Shown: one piece after another, positions 22,535 to 35,200 of the stretch | Position numbering within the stretch: position 1 is the stretch's first letter | How the letters are laid out: every line of letters starts with the position of its first letter | Assembly: GCA_004009845.1 (NCBI GenBank) | Contig: RMBW01000103.1 | Coordinates: 1 to 64,000 of the forward strand | Reading direction: 5' to 3' | DNA: 64,000 bases | DNA from: Davidsoniella eucalypti | Taxonomy: Eukaryota; Ascomycota; Sordariomycetes; Microascales; Ceratocystidaceae | Notes under the pieces: generated by a model | Told to the model about the DNA's origin: nothing | The model's database searches: none | Seen by the model: the letters and a program-made list of their open reading frames with translations, nothing else | Translations under genes and position numbers: made by a program

Positions 22535-23506
22535 TTAGAAGAAGCCGGAGTAGACAGGCTGCATCATCATCTGCTGAGGGTAGGCCTGGACTGGGTAGTA
22601 GGCCACAGGCATTTGCATGATAGGCTCCTCAACAGAAGAGACGGGAGCGTCCTCTTCGGCCTCAGACTCAACCTCTTCCTCATCGTCGAGGTTGGCAGGT
22701 TCGAAGTTCTCCATGAGAAGCATGTTCTGAGCGGGGGCAGCAGCACGAGTAGTATCAGCCATCAACGACTGCATAGAATCGCGCGAGCTATCGAGGGTGA
22801 GATCGCACTCGTCCTTGTCATACAGGCCCATGCCCTGAAGAATCTCGCCTTCCTCTTCGACATCGTCGACGATGAGAGAGGTCTCGTCACAGACGGCGGT
22901 AGAGGCGAGTTCCAGTTGTTGCGAGGGCATGTAAGTAGGCTGCTCGGGCGTCATTGGCGCGGCAAACTGAGGCGAGCGAGCAGTGGTAGACGAAGCATCG
23001 AATTCAGGCGTTGGCAGAGAGGCAATGTCGTAAGTAGCGTTGGACATTTGCTGGGCGGTGGATGGGTAGTCCACGTAGGCATTGTAGGTCATGCTCATGG
23101 CTGATATTTGCTGAGGCAGAGCATAGGCGGTCTGTTGGTTGACGAACTGGGTAGGCATATACGAGTAGGCTGGTGAGTACATGGCTTGTTGTTGTTGTTG
23201 AGCAATGGCGAGGCTGGGTGAGAAGACGATGCCATCGGCAGTAGTCATGTATGGGCTGTTCATGGTCATGTAGGAAGCAGAAACTGGCGTGGTCATGTAC
23301 ATGCTTGATGGGCGAGCTCTGGGCATGGCAGAAGCCATGTCGATGCCAGCAGAGTAGTTCATGGTGTACAGGTTGCCTTCGTACATAGACCGGCGCTTGG
23401 AAAGTGGCGAGGTCTTGTGCGAAGAGTGGTGGTTCTTGACGATGCCGCTGTTGATGACGGGCGACCGGCGTTGACGTCTGGCGACGTTGGCGGCAGAGTA
23501 GTCCAT
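22535..23506 (-). CDS. Acidic, Tyr/Gln/Met-rich low-complexity protein of unknown function
   Basis: A single exon of 323 residues with a good start context (CTTCGCCATGG). The N-terminal ~45 residues are basic with an RRQRRSP motif that could be a nuclear signal. Residues ~45-195 are rich in Met, Tyr, Ser, Pro, Gln with a QQQQQ run, prion-like in composition. A middle acidic block contains VDDVEEEGEILQGMGLYD. A second acidic block (LDDEEEVESEAEEDA) precedes a C-terminal MPVAYYPVQAYPQQMMMQP segment. The MGLYD motif followed by an LxMENFEP stretch recalls a motif pair in uncharacterised fungal proteins, but I recognise no folded domain. The clean 972-base frame and coherent composition support it as real. 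Its upstream side faces the 35-kb non-coding region. A role in transcription or RNA binding would be a guess from composition. Confidence 0.75.
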   Translation of the reverse strand: MDYSAANVARRQRRSPVINSGIVKNHHSSHKTSPLSKRRSMYEGNLYTMNYSAGIDMASAMPRARPSSMYMTTPVSASYMTMNSPYMTTADGIVFSPSLAIAQQQQQAMYSPAYSYMPTQFVNQQTAYALPQQISAMSMTYNAYVDYPSTAQQMSNATYDIASLPTPEFDASSTTARSPQFAAPMTPEQPTYMPSQQLELASTAVCDETSLIVDDVEEEGEILQGMGLYDKDECDLTLDSSRDSMQSLMADTTRAAAPAQNMLLMENFEPANLDDEEEVESEAEEDAPVSSVEEPIMQMPVAYYPVQAYPQQMMMQPVYSGFF

Positions 23507-24328
23507 GGCGAAGATGGGTGTGAGTTGGATATGTGGGTGGCTGTATATGAGAAGAAGAAGAAGATGTGGTTGCTGGCTGGAGAGGTGTTGTAAGAGTGTT
23601 GTTGAGGAAGTATCTGAAGGTGAAAATCAAGAAACGAAGTCGTGGAGATGTCGACGGGAAAAAGAGAGGATGGACACTACGACTTATATTGAAGTCTCAT
23701 GAAGTATGAGGAACCAGGATGTCAGCCCAAGCGCAGTTGTAGTTGGCCCAGAGCATCGAGTGGTCGATAAAAGGACCCGATTAAAGCATACTAAATGATA
23801 CATACCAGCAATAAAACAGGCAAAAAGCCTATCCATGATCGTCTATTCTCAAGCTGAGTGGTACTTTGGTCCGCCAACAGCAGGGTAATCTTAGTCGTTT
23901 GGATTCTTAGCTGTTCTGGTTCCAGCGGTCCATGCCATGGAACAAAACATGACAAGGCCCGCCAAACTAGGATGGAATTGGCATGGACGTTTCTACAAGA
24001 GGGGGCGTGTGCTGTGTATTGCTACAGGCTGTCGTTGTACATTATAGGCAGATAAAGGAACGCTAGGGTGGCTCTACTGGGACCAAGCAGCCTTTGGTCA
24101 CACTGGCATTGGAGATGTGTTGGAAGACGGATGGGGGTGGAGATATTGTCTTTTGCATGAGCTTTGTATGTGACAGGGCTTGAGTGCATATTATATCGGA
24201 TGGTGTGTTTTTAATATAGTAGAGACTTTTTCTTCTTTCCAGACTTCCAGTTGCTGTCTAGCCGTGGCCAAGATCAGCAACTTGTGTGTACGTTGTACGG
24301 TCTATATGGAGAGGATAAAGTCTGTTGT

Positions 24329-24638
24329 GTGCATAATGCTCCGGAACGGCGCTGGTAAGTACCTATCCATGCGCAATATGTAGCTTATCTGCACCCCCTA
24401 CTTTTCTTTCTTGTCCTCAGGTCGCTTTTCTGCACGGTTTCCTCGGTTTCTCACTCTTCTTCATTATCTACAACATGTCATAACTACTACGAAAGTGCCA
24501 ATATACCGTCATACCAATACCAACCCACACTGTCCTGGAGCAAAAGCTAACAGACATCTCAGAAGCCAGGGGGTGCAGATAAGGTACATGTCGAGAGCGA
24601 AGAGCTACTTCTTAGCGTCGTTTTGGAGCATTATGCAC
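24329..24638. mobile_element. MITE-like element C, 71-bp terminal inverted repeats
   Basis: The left arm 24329-24399 and right arm 24568-24638 are the same length and align as inverted copies without gaps, about 55 of 71 positions matching by eye. The outer 14 bases (GTGCATAATGCTCC) and the inner 16 (CTTATCTGCACCCCCT) are perfect, while the middle has diverged. Five mismatches in the first 27 positions are G on the left against A on the right. The 168-bp centre has no meaningful frame. A looser match (TCTGT) continues a few bases outward on both sides. Confidence 0.85.
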
Positions 24639-27053
24639 GACAGAGAATAGACGCTGTACTATGTACGTGCCTGTGCGTTGTTTGTATCTTATTGTATAAG
24701 ACCTCAGGACAAAGGAGACGAGACAGTGAAGGCTCAAAGCAGGCAAAGGCAGAGACGGCACTCTGGATCTTGTATACTTGGCACATTTCCAATGTTGTAA
24801 GTTCTTCTTTACCATGGCCATCACAAGATGCCCTGCTATTCCCATTGCCAAATATCAAAGAAGATGAGTGCTTGTCTCAGAGCAGTGTGCTTACATTTGC
24901 TTGATCTAGTTAACACCCCCCCCCCTCGATCAGCGGCAAAAGAGACTGCAAGCTCTATATTGGTAGAAGGGAAAGCTGGCTATCGAAAATATAAATAAAT
25001 AAAAAGAAGAGGAAAAAAAAGGCCGCGAACAAGGAGGGTGTCATCAAAGGGAAACACTCTAGAATGTAGGGTGGTTTTAGTCGCCCCAGTAAGCTCCTCG
25101 ATTCAGTCAGCCAATACCATGCCATGCAGTTCATGGTACAACACTAGTAATCTTGCCTATGATCTAACCACCAGTTGTGGAACGGCAATTATTATTGGGA
25201 CTTAGTCGGATAGCCAGGGAGACGGAAGAAAGGGCTTCTTTGCCGTCCTCATACCATACCACAGACGCCTCTTTTCTTTGCTTGTAGATATTGCTTATAC
25301 CTGTATAGCCCTTCTTTGGCTGGATTGGCCCGGGAGGTTATGCTGGGCTAGCACATCCTGTTTGGTCTGAATTCTGCCGCTGCTGCTGTTTTTTTTGCCT
25401 CATGGACAGTCCCCGTGAATGCTTGATATCTTAGCGCAGGCCGTAGGTTTAACCATGACGCAGAAAACTAAGGGCCTCCTTTGGGGCTGTCCCGAGAAAA
25501 CAACAAGAGAACGCAGCCTACGTAGTAGCCATCATCAGCTACTCTTAGTTTCGCTAGTCTTGTTTACGACGTGTATAGCACTAGCCCGTCTCCGTCTGTT
25601 TTTTGTATATATTTTCCCTAGCTCAGGTACTCCGGAAGTTCTGGAGCCAAGAGTCGGCCAGAATTAGGCTTAGACTGAGAAAACATGTACGAAAAAAGAA
25701 AAGGCACTATTCGTACGTATCAATATAATAAAGCCAAAGAGAAGCCAAGCCGCCTGGATGCTTAGCCCCGGAGTGTTGGTCATACACTTTCTCTGCAACT
25801 ACGACGTCTCCGGAGAAAAGAGGAAGATACGATGAATAAGAGAGGATAATTACTGGCTGGGTTTGTTTCTTTTTTGGTTACTGCGTGCAATCAACGGCCG
25901 GATAATGCTTGCACTATTGAAACCTTGTGATCATCAAATCTCGAGATTCCTCTCATTTGGAGCAGGCGCACCAGCCAAAGAAAAGCGCCGGTCAGTGGCA
26001 AAGTATTGCAGCGGTGTCGTTGTATATCTGCATTGCGAGCAACTATCGTCGTCAGCGATCTCCTCGGAAACATGGATCTCTGATATATGTATATATGTAT
26101 ATATAATCATGGTGTCTGTGATATGTAAGAGGCAGACATGCTTATACGTAGAAATAAGTTGATAGTAGCACTATGTGACAAGACTGCGAGGGAAAAAGGC
26201 CATGCCTAGATCTTGGCTTAGTGCACGTTACGAAAAAGCCAAGTTTGATGTCTGCCTCTAGAAATGTTTGAGGGAGGCGTGCTTCTGCTTCTGTCGTAGG
26301 AACCGAGGTGTGTATCTAAGCGGTCTGAGCTTGGTGAATCTGTAGGCAAACAGCTGTAGACGGGCTAGGCCTACCACATTTTTCCTTAGTACTGTAATCC
26401 AGAGAAACAAGTTCGGTTGTTCTGTCTTGCTAAGTCATACTTAGAAGCCTTGACTTTTGATTTCCCTTTTGCCAAGACGAAAAAAAAAAAGACAAATACT
26501 TATTTCTTAATTCTCCGTGTTCTGCTAAACAAAAGTTCATGAACCATGACACAGTCAAAACACTTGTTTTTTTTCTTCCATGTTCCGTTCTTTTGCTGGT
26601 GGTAAGATAATGCTACAACGTCAACATCACAACGGCGGCTACTATAAGATAAAATACACTCGTGATTCAAGGGTCTTGGAACCAGCAGGCACAAAGCCAT
26701 GTACTCAACCTGCTTTTCTTCTGTTTCGTTAGAAGGTGGCTTATATTGGATCGTGGCCGTTGTATTAGAATCGATTTGTACCTGTGTCTTTGGTCGGTTA
26801 TTGTGACAAGGGGCATGTAGTTTGTAACTGAACTGCCATGGGTTAGACGGCTTCTTAATGGAGACATAGAAAATAAAAAATAATAAAAATAAAAATAAAA
26901 AGGTTTATTAGTATACGACTAGGCAGTCAAGAAGGCAAATAGTGAGGTGGTAATAAGAGAACAAGAACTTTGTCCATCCATTCCTGTGCAGTTCAGTTGT
27001 TCGTGATAAACACCTTGTCCCTGGCAAACAAGCGCCCATTTTCTGATTTGGCG

Positions 27054-27074
27054 TTTTTTTTTTTTTTTTTTTTT
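27054..27074. repeat. Poly(T) tract, 21 bases
   Basis: An uninterrupted run of T, followed by a short (GT)n stretch. Confidence 0.95.
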
Positions 27075-29915
27075 GTGTGTGTCAGGCTTTTGGATCATGC
27101 TGTCCTGTGCTTTGTTACCTGCTTGCTTTTCTCTTTTTTTCACTTATTCATGCCTACGCAATATACAATGCTATACCATATCACATACATCATATGCGAC
27201 TATCACAAACTCCTAGGTTGGCGCAGGCCTGTTTTTTTTCTCTCTCTTCTTCTTTGTACTGCCATGTCTCGTGTTGTGTTCGTCCATGTCCGTAGCACGG
27301 GCTGCAAAAGACAAAAGACTAGACATATATATTTGTACAACTAATACTGGGGGCTGTGGATGGATGTGTGTTTTCCTCTTTGCTTTATTTACCCTTCTGA
27401 TGCAACCAGGGCAGCAAACGAATATCTGTAGTTCTACATACAGCCAACTATATCACTGTGTATGTAGCTTACGCTGTTTGGTCTATCGGACCTTTGCCAG
27501 AAAAACGATAGATATATCGACTAGAGACATGAGTTGCTCTCGCCACTTTGTCCCCAGCGTTAACGCCTCCACCACCTAAAAAGGACTCACATGATTCTCG
27601 CCTGCCTACATACAAGTGGTCATGTTTTATACTATTTGTGCGTAGAACATCATAAATCTCACTTCCAGTTTGCATCATATTGGGCATCCCAGCCTAGTCC
27701 TTTTATCTCCTTGTTGTACTTCTTCCCTTGCTTCGCTTCCTTGGTTACATTCTTGGGTAACTGGTACTGGCTGCAGCAATAGTAACACTTGACTTGCTTT
27801 AAGAGCGCCGACAGGAAGAGGGAAAAGGTCCAACGAAAAGAGGAGGTGAGAGAGTGCAAGGCAAGGGAGGGAGTGACCCACTGAGCCAGCCCGAGGGCTT
27901 TGCGTCGTCTAGGCCTCTCTCTCTCTCTGTCTCTTGCCGTTGTTTTGTTTGCCTGTCTATGATCGGTTTGTGCTGCTGTTTTTGGCTTGATCTATGATCT
28001 CTGGCTGCATCTGCATCTGCACCTGTAACAAATACGACTACAACTCTGCACTCAGCATCATTCATGCCTTAGTACTTCTATGTAGTAGAGTGTCTGTATA
28101 TTCTGCTCTGTCCTCCAGACCCCCTTTTCCCCGCACACCCCCTCATGCAGATTGTCTTTTTGAGCAATGTTTAAAGAAGAAGCTAAAGAAGAGAGAAAGA
28201 AGCAAAAAAGTATTCGCAAGCACTGTGACCGCAAAGTACGAGACTGTGACAGCAGCTACATGTTGCCGCTATAGAATACATCTCTATATGTGTTTCGTAA
28301 CGGCAGTGACTTGTAAATACTGCAGTGCAGAAAGAGGCGGTAATAAACAATGTACAAAGGAAAGTAATGACCGTTAGATAGGTACTACTAAATCAGTAAC
28401 ACAGTGGCATCTTGTCCGACTGCGATCATACAGATACAATGTGCATGTACAGTACATACTATGGCTTACCCTGTCTGATGAATATTGAGGAAGAAACACA
28501 ATATGCAGTTTGATGTTGAGGTCAGCCAAAAGTGAGTACATACATATATGTCTAGGCAAAAAGAACAAGGACTTGGTGAATTTCCGAGGTCCAAGGCTGC
28601 TGCTATCCTAGCACTGTAGAATGTTTATTTTCAAATACTCACGTCCCTTGTTGACTCCCTACCTGAAAGGGAATGAAGAAGAAGAGGAAAAAAGAGAAAG
28701 AAAGAAAGCAACTGTCTGGACGTGAAGGATGGGATATATTGGAGACTGGTACGAAACAGCGTTTTGTTGCCCATCTAGAGAGTGGTGTCGATCAGGACTC
28801 AACCTAGGGCAAAAGTCGAAGATAATGATGAGTCCAACGGCCCATCATTGTGCAGAAAAGAGAAGCTAGGAGAAAGATGCCAGGGTCAAGGATGGCAGAA
28901 CAGGTTGAAAGAGGGGAGTGGCTAATCTATCTGGTGAGAGGGTGTGGTGGCAGCTATACTGTACATATATAAGACACAAAAGGCAGGCCAAACACGAAAT
29001 TATTCTTTAAGCTCGCTGTAGGATTCAAAAACCAAAAAGATCCCGGAAGACAAAACAGGAACCAATGAATGACAAAGATCAGGGAAGAAAGAGGACGAAG
29101 GACGAGGCAACAGGGCGTTGAAATAATAGGGCAAAAACCACAGCACTAAAAGCCAACGCCTGATAGGGCAGCAATTAGCCGGTCAGATGAATATCGACAA
29201 GATATCGATGTGCTTCATGTTTCCAATGCTTACAAGTATCCCCAGAAAAATGATGTACATGTAGTTATTTCATGGAAAAAAAAAAAAACAATAAAAAAAG
29301 AATAAACAAAAAGAATAAAATACACCATTTTTGCGTCCCGTATAATTCTCGCCTGGGCACGTGAGCACTGGCATCGTCACTTTGGACCAACTTCACCACT
29401 TTCCGCATATTTTCGCATTCACATTCACCACATTTGAACCGCGGTCCATGGCGAATTCAATAGTGGTTTTCGCTTGGCTTATTCATTTGCCGCTGATGCG
29501 TTAGTGGTTCATTTCAGCTCTTTATCAAAATATCCGGCCTTGGCTTAGATGTCTTCCAGCAGATACATTTATCGCACAGAAAGATGGTTAGTTATCTGAG
29601 CCTTTATTATTTTTTTTTCTTCTTTTCTCTTCGGTTCTTTCTGCTTGCTTCCTTGTGTATAACTGAGATGCATATGTCTCTGCTAGCGAAAAAGAAAGAA
29701 ATAATAATAAATAAAAAAGCAAGAAAAAAGCAAGCAAAAAAAGGGACAACATGATCCGAGACTGGTGAGACTACAACGGCACTGGGATTGAGGTTCTCCT
29801 TTAATGCGCAAAGATGGCCAATATTAGCACATACATGTAAGGTAGTATGGCTTCCGGGAATATATCCTTTCCCAGTTTGCAACCTTGCTAGCATTGTCCC
29901 GCAAACACTTTGCGT

Positions 29916-29943
29916 ACGCTTGGAAGCAGACGCTTGGAAGCAG
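29916..29943. repeat. Tandem duplication of a 14-base unit
   Basis: Two exact adjacent copies of ACGCTTGGAAGCAG. Confidence 0.95.
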
Positions 29944-31303
29944 ACGAGACAATAACTTGCACCAAGACGTAACTCAACGGGCCCAGGCAGGCCAGGCGGT
30001 GGGTTTTGGGAGCGGAAGTGGCTAGCAAAGCCAGGGCTAAGCACCTGCTAGTCTACAAATCCGTCTATCACCCAGAGGCTACGGCATACGTACTAACCCA
30101 AAAGTGATGTACCAACACCAAATACAAGGCAACATGATCAAGACAGCGCCAACAATCCAGCACTAGGTTTTTCATCCAGCCGAATGGCGCCAAGTGTGCA
30201 GCTCTTTTTCCATTTTCACGTGCATGCTTTTTCTCGCTAAAGACACAGGTGGATGAAATTCCAGCCCGCTAGTGGCTGCGCTACTGCGAAGATCATGCTT
30301 GACCCGCTGCTGACATTTCCAAGCAGATCACACCTGTCGTCTAAAATGCCTTGCTGATAACCCTAAAACAGGGCAGTAGGCCATCTACCTATCCCCGTAA
30401 TTTGCTATTTGTGTCGGTATGCTTAACCCTATCTTATTACACATAAAATATAAATATACATTTAATTTTTCTTTTTTTCGTTACATGCCCTTTGGTACAT
30501 ACTGTGGTTTTTGCTACTGTTTATAGTCAATATTATGGCCTGCCTGATGTTAATTAATTTCTTCACCGTCATCTCACCACGGCCGCCATCCCTTGATTGC
30601 CAGTGTTATATGGAATGATGAGACTGCAATCTGGGTGTGGATGGCTGATTGAGCACTGATATGTTACCGTGCATCATTAGTAGCACCTACAATCTTACAC
30701 TGATGTATATCTTATGGAAGCACACTGGAAAGCCTTGTCTCTCGAGTGGTTGTGTTGCTTCTCTGTGGACTCCGAGAGAGAGAGAGAGAAAGAATAAAAA
30801 GCCTGGCCACATGTAGCCGAATAATGGAATAGACAAAAAGCCAAGCGATGTGTGCCTTTTGTAGTACTTAGGAATCATGTTACTAACACGTGAGAAAAAT
30901 AACAAAAAAAATAAATAAAAAAATAAACAACCACAGAAGCGAGAACAACGCATAGTGGATTGCAGAGCAACAAAGGCGTAAAAGAGAGACATTTTGTAGA
31001 AAATAGGATAGACGACTGGACGATTCGAGACATGTTTTTGAAAGAAGAATATACATTGACATGAAAAAAAAAACCACGTCTTAAACGGCTCACGCATTGA
31101 AACAGCCATGACGACAATGTAGGACTTGACAAGTCATGAGTCAACGATACGCCCCCTTCAAATACACCAGCTTACATTGTACGGCTAAACTCTTGGTAGA
31201 GGCCGTTTCCATGTTGGGCAGTCGGACCAATGTGAGTTTTTCCGTGGCTAGATTGATAGAGACTCCCTGTAGGCCGTCATGGGGGGGATTTGAAAAACCA
31301 CAA

Positions 31304-31331
31304 TATGCATACAGCTATATCTGTATGCATA
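31304..31331. repeat. Perfect 11-bp hairpin
   Basis: The arms TATGCATACAG and CTGTATGCATA are exact reverse complements around the 6-base loop CTATAT. Pairing can continue partly into the loop. Confidence 0.85.
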
Positions 31332-32244
31332 CACTGTCGCACATTCTCTCATGTGACTGGAGCGTCGTCTGAAAGGGAGGGCAAGTGGGTTGTCGGTGGT
31401 TGTGATATTTCATGTGTCCTCAGCATATCATTTTGCGCATCTCCATTGCTGGTTGGCTGTAGTGACATGCCTAGTGCTAAATAAACCAAGTGCAAAAAAG
31501 GGCCTAATTTAGGTAAACTGCAGTAAATAGAAATGATCTTAGCAGGCAAGGCTGGGATAAGTGTCGTAACCAGATTGTATTTGGCTTTGCAGCCCTGTCA
31601 TGCCAGAAGGAGATATGAACTAGGGTCAGATGATATAGTCACATCCCCTACAGACACATATATTGAAAGAAGGCTTTTGCTTTGATTAACCAGTATAGTT
31701 GCTTCCTTTGGATGTCGTAGTGAAGTCTCTTCTACCCCCCCATCAGTCATCCCTCCACGGTTATTGTTTTTCCTCTCACCATCCATGCAAGCTAGCGCCA
31801 TGACCAAGAAGCAAGGCGGAGAAGACACAGCTAAAATAAATAAACAAACAAACACCCCCAGCCAAAGAAGGAAAAAGAGAAGCAGGCGAAGAAAGAGCCC
31901 GAGGTGGGCCTGGAATCCAGGACCAGTCTAGGCTTTATTCGTATGGCTGCGGCGTTATACATCTGTGTATGCCTGTGTCCCTTTGGGTTAGCCCGTCATG
32001 TTTTCTTGGTTCACAGCTTGACGACCGTGTAGTTGTATCGCATTCCCACAATCTGGCCCGTGGGAATTATCCATATAGAACAGGCGAATGGTTAAGGGAA
32101 AGGAAACAAGCCGTCTTGTCCCTTATCCCTCTAGCTGCACTTTATACAGCAGCACACATGTCTTCTCATTGAGGCGGGATAGCACGAGAAACAAAACCAT
32201 GTTACGCTCAGACCGGCTGGATAAAGCCGTGCATTGAATTCAGG

Positions 32245-32284
32245 CATTTGGAAGCAAAGGCAAGACTGTATTTGCTTCCAAATG
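32245..32284. repeat. Perfect 14-bp hairpin with 12-base loop
   Basis: The arm CATTTGGAAGCAAA (32245-32258) is exactly complementary to TTTGCTTCCAAATG (32271-32284). This is the strongest short stem-loop I noticed in the non-coding region. It has no T tract directly after it and no nearby gene, so a terminator role is not indicated. Confidence 0.85.
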
Positions 32285-35200
32285 TATTTGTATTGTATAC
32301 ACATGTAATGAATACAGATCATACAACTGAGAGTCCTTTTTTCCATAATACAACAGAAACACGATCTAGATGAAGCTGACACAAAGGCGATCGTAAACCG
32401 AAAACACCGCCAATATTTCGACACTAACCAAAGAAAAAAAAAAGAAAAAGAAAAAAAAAGATGGAAAATCTCAGGCTACTACAATTATGGACCACACCCT
32501 CAAAGTCGCTGTAACGCAGCACATCATCTGTCTCAACCTTTCTCTTGGACTCAAATATATCACCGAGAGCAGTGCAGTACAGGAGTAAGAAGGAGGTCTA
32601 GGAGGAGCAAATCAACCGGAGCGCCTCTTGTTGATCATTTCAAGGTCAAGGTCCCCCCCGCTTTATCGTTTCTTGTCCCTTCTTTGCTTGGTGATGGAGA
32701 GAACAACAAGGAGGAGGAGGAGGAATGAAGCCCTAGCAAAACCCGTATGATCAGATACCACAGATTGGCGTCATTTTGATACAATACCGCTTTTTATATA
32801 TACAGATACAACTAGATGGCTTTGGCACTTTGAGGATTGCCGGGTTCATTTTCCTCGTTTGTTTCCCCAATAGAGGCGAAAATATTAGGCCGAGGCGTGG
32901 AAAAAAAAGGAATCCATGGCTACTTATCGACCGACTAGCCAAGAGTACGTCTACATGTGTTGTATGCCTTCAAGATCGTGACTTCAAGAAGACAAGCCAG
33001 AGGAGAATTCCGGCGTCATGCTAACAAGGATCACTATACGCACGTATTATCTCATGCATTTGCTGCGTCGGCTTTCCAGCCCATACAATATACGGTGTCG
33101 AGCAGACTCCGGTTGCAACTACACACGATCATGGCCCTCCCTCCCTGGCTCTTTGTGCAGGTGTCCAGCTTCCTTATCCATCGTTCCTTCTGCGTTTTCG
33201 TCTTCATCTACTCGGCCTCGGCCGGATATTGAAACCTGAAAAAAAAACAAAAAAAAAAAACAGCCATGTGTTGCAGTAAAAAGAATATATATCCTAGACT
33301 GAAAAAAAAAGAAAGGGGGGGGTGTGTTCTTAGCCCAAGTTGTGAGCCTTGGGGAACAGCGTGGAATATAGACGAAGGGGAAACAAAATAAAATAGTTCG
33401 TTACCGTAACGTATTTTAGTAGACGCATTATTGGCTAGAGCCGCCGTTGAAATTTGATATTTTCAATTCAATATTCCTTTTTCGAAAGCAAAAAGCCCTA
33501 TTCTATCGTTCAAGAGGGCCCCTACCATTATTTTTTTCACTGTTGGATACTTCAAGGTCAAGGCTGATTCATTGATTGGCAAGCCTCTTCTTGTTCCCTA
33601 CCGTGATAGCAAGATACAAAATAAAAAAGATGTATAAAAAACAAAAGAGCCCAAGTGTGTGTTGGTCTGGTCTGGGCAGGTGATCTGCAACCGTGAGAGA
33701 AAGAAGCCAGGATGCCAGTAGCAAATAAGAGGAGAAGAAAAGCCGTTGTAGAACCGCCGTGCAGCGTAGTAATGCTACTGAAAATCCAATAGAAAAAGGG
33801 AAGCCAGACATTTGGTCAAAGACGTCAGTTTCAGTTGGAAAACTCCATGCATTGCTTGAGGTGGATTGTGTACAAGGGTATAAATGCTTCTACATGTACT
33901 GTGTGGAAGTTGCACACGCACCGTATAAAATGCACGTTATGAATACAAAAAAAGCCGACTATCAACCACTAACGCCGTCTCCCCTTCTCCCCACTTCAAT
34001 CCGAACCGAACCACTATCACTATATTCGGCCAAGACGATCATCCGTCCAAAGCAGAAGCTAGTTTCGCTGTTCATATCCCGTGCGTCTTCATTTTTGTTT
34101 TCCCATAAGAATACACGAGACGTTTAGGATTTATTATTATTTTATTTATTACATCTCAAACTTCCGACCCTCTTTTCTTCTTAAACTTATAGCACACTGA
34201 CGATATTGTGATGACACCGGCCTTGCTATACTAGAAACCGATGGTAAAATAGTTAGTCCATCATAGGGATACGATGTAGCCATTTTTTTTCCTACTCGTT
34301 TCTAGAAACGAAAAAGAAAGAAAAAAATTAAAACTCCACAAGCTTTGACAGTTAATCCACCCAAAGCTATGAAGTAGTGTCACGCAAGAGCTCAACCTCG
34401 AGTCGGACCTTGTCTGTTCCCTTTCATTTTTGCCTGGTCTATCTTTTCGATCCATCGGTCTTCGCCCATGGGCAGATTTTTTCCTCAGGCAATGTAACGG
34501 AATGGAACGAAATAAATGGTTGGTGGCCGGTGTGTTCCACTCTAAGCGGACAACATAAGAAATGAAGAAGCATAAGGAAAAAGAAAAGAAAAAACATACA
34601 TCTTTACTTTCTTCTTATTCTTTCGTTGCTTTTTTTTTTTCTTCACGGATCATAATGTGGATAAGAATAAGCAGAGCCAAAAAAGCAAATGAGGCGGACG
34701 GCCGAAACAACTGAAACTTGTCTCGTTAAGCTACGCATGTCGTATATTATTACATGGTGATCGCGATAGGCTTTGTCGTCTTACCATGCCATATAATGTG
34801 CATATTTGTACATATCTGTATTGTACAAGATTCGCTGCGTTGCATATGTAATATGATATGTACGCACATGGAATTATGTGCCATGCATTGGTCTTGCCAC
34901 ATTGTAGTGCAACAAATATACATATACGATATATTTCCGTGACACCATCTTTGGCAAAGTTGCCCTGTATTCTGAACCGCCCTGTAAATAACACAAGGAC
35001 CGCCATATTGTCCATGCACGAGCCCGTCCACGGTAGTAACATATATGCCGTGTTCTTCTGTCTATTCTTTGTTTTTCTTTTTTTTCTATCTTTCTTATTC
35101 CTCGTGATGTTGGCTTTTCTTGGCCCTCCTTCTTCTACCCATGTAGGCACCTGCGTGCATTGTTCGTATGGTTATTAGGTATACGTGAGCAGCCTGAACA

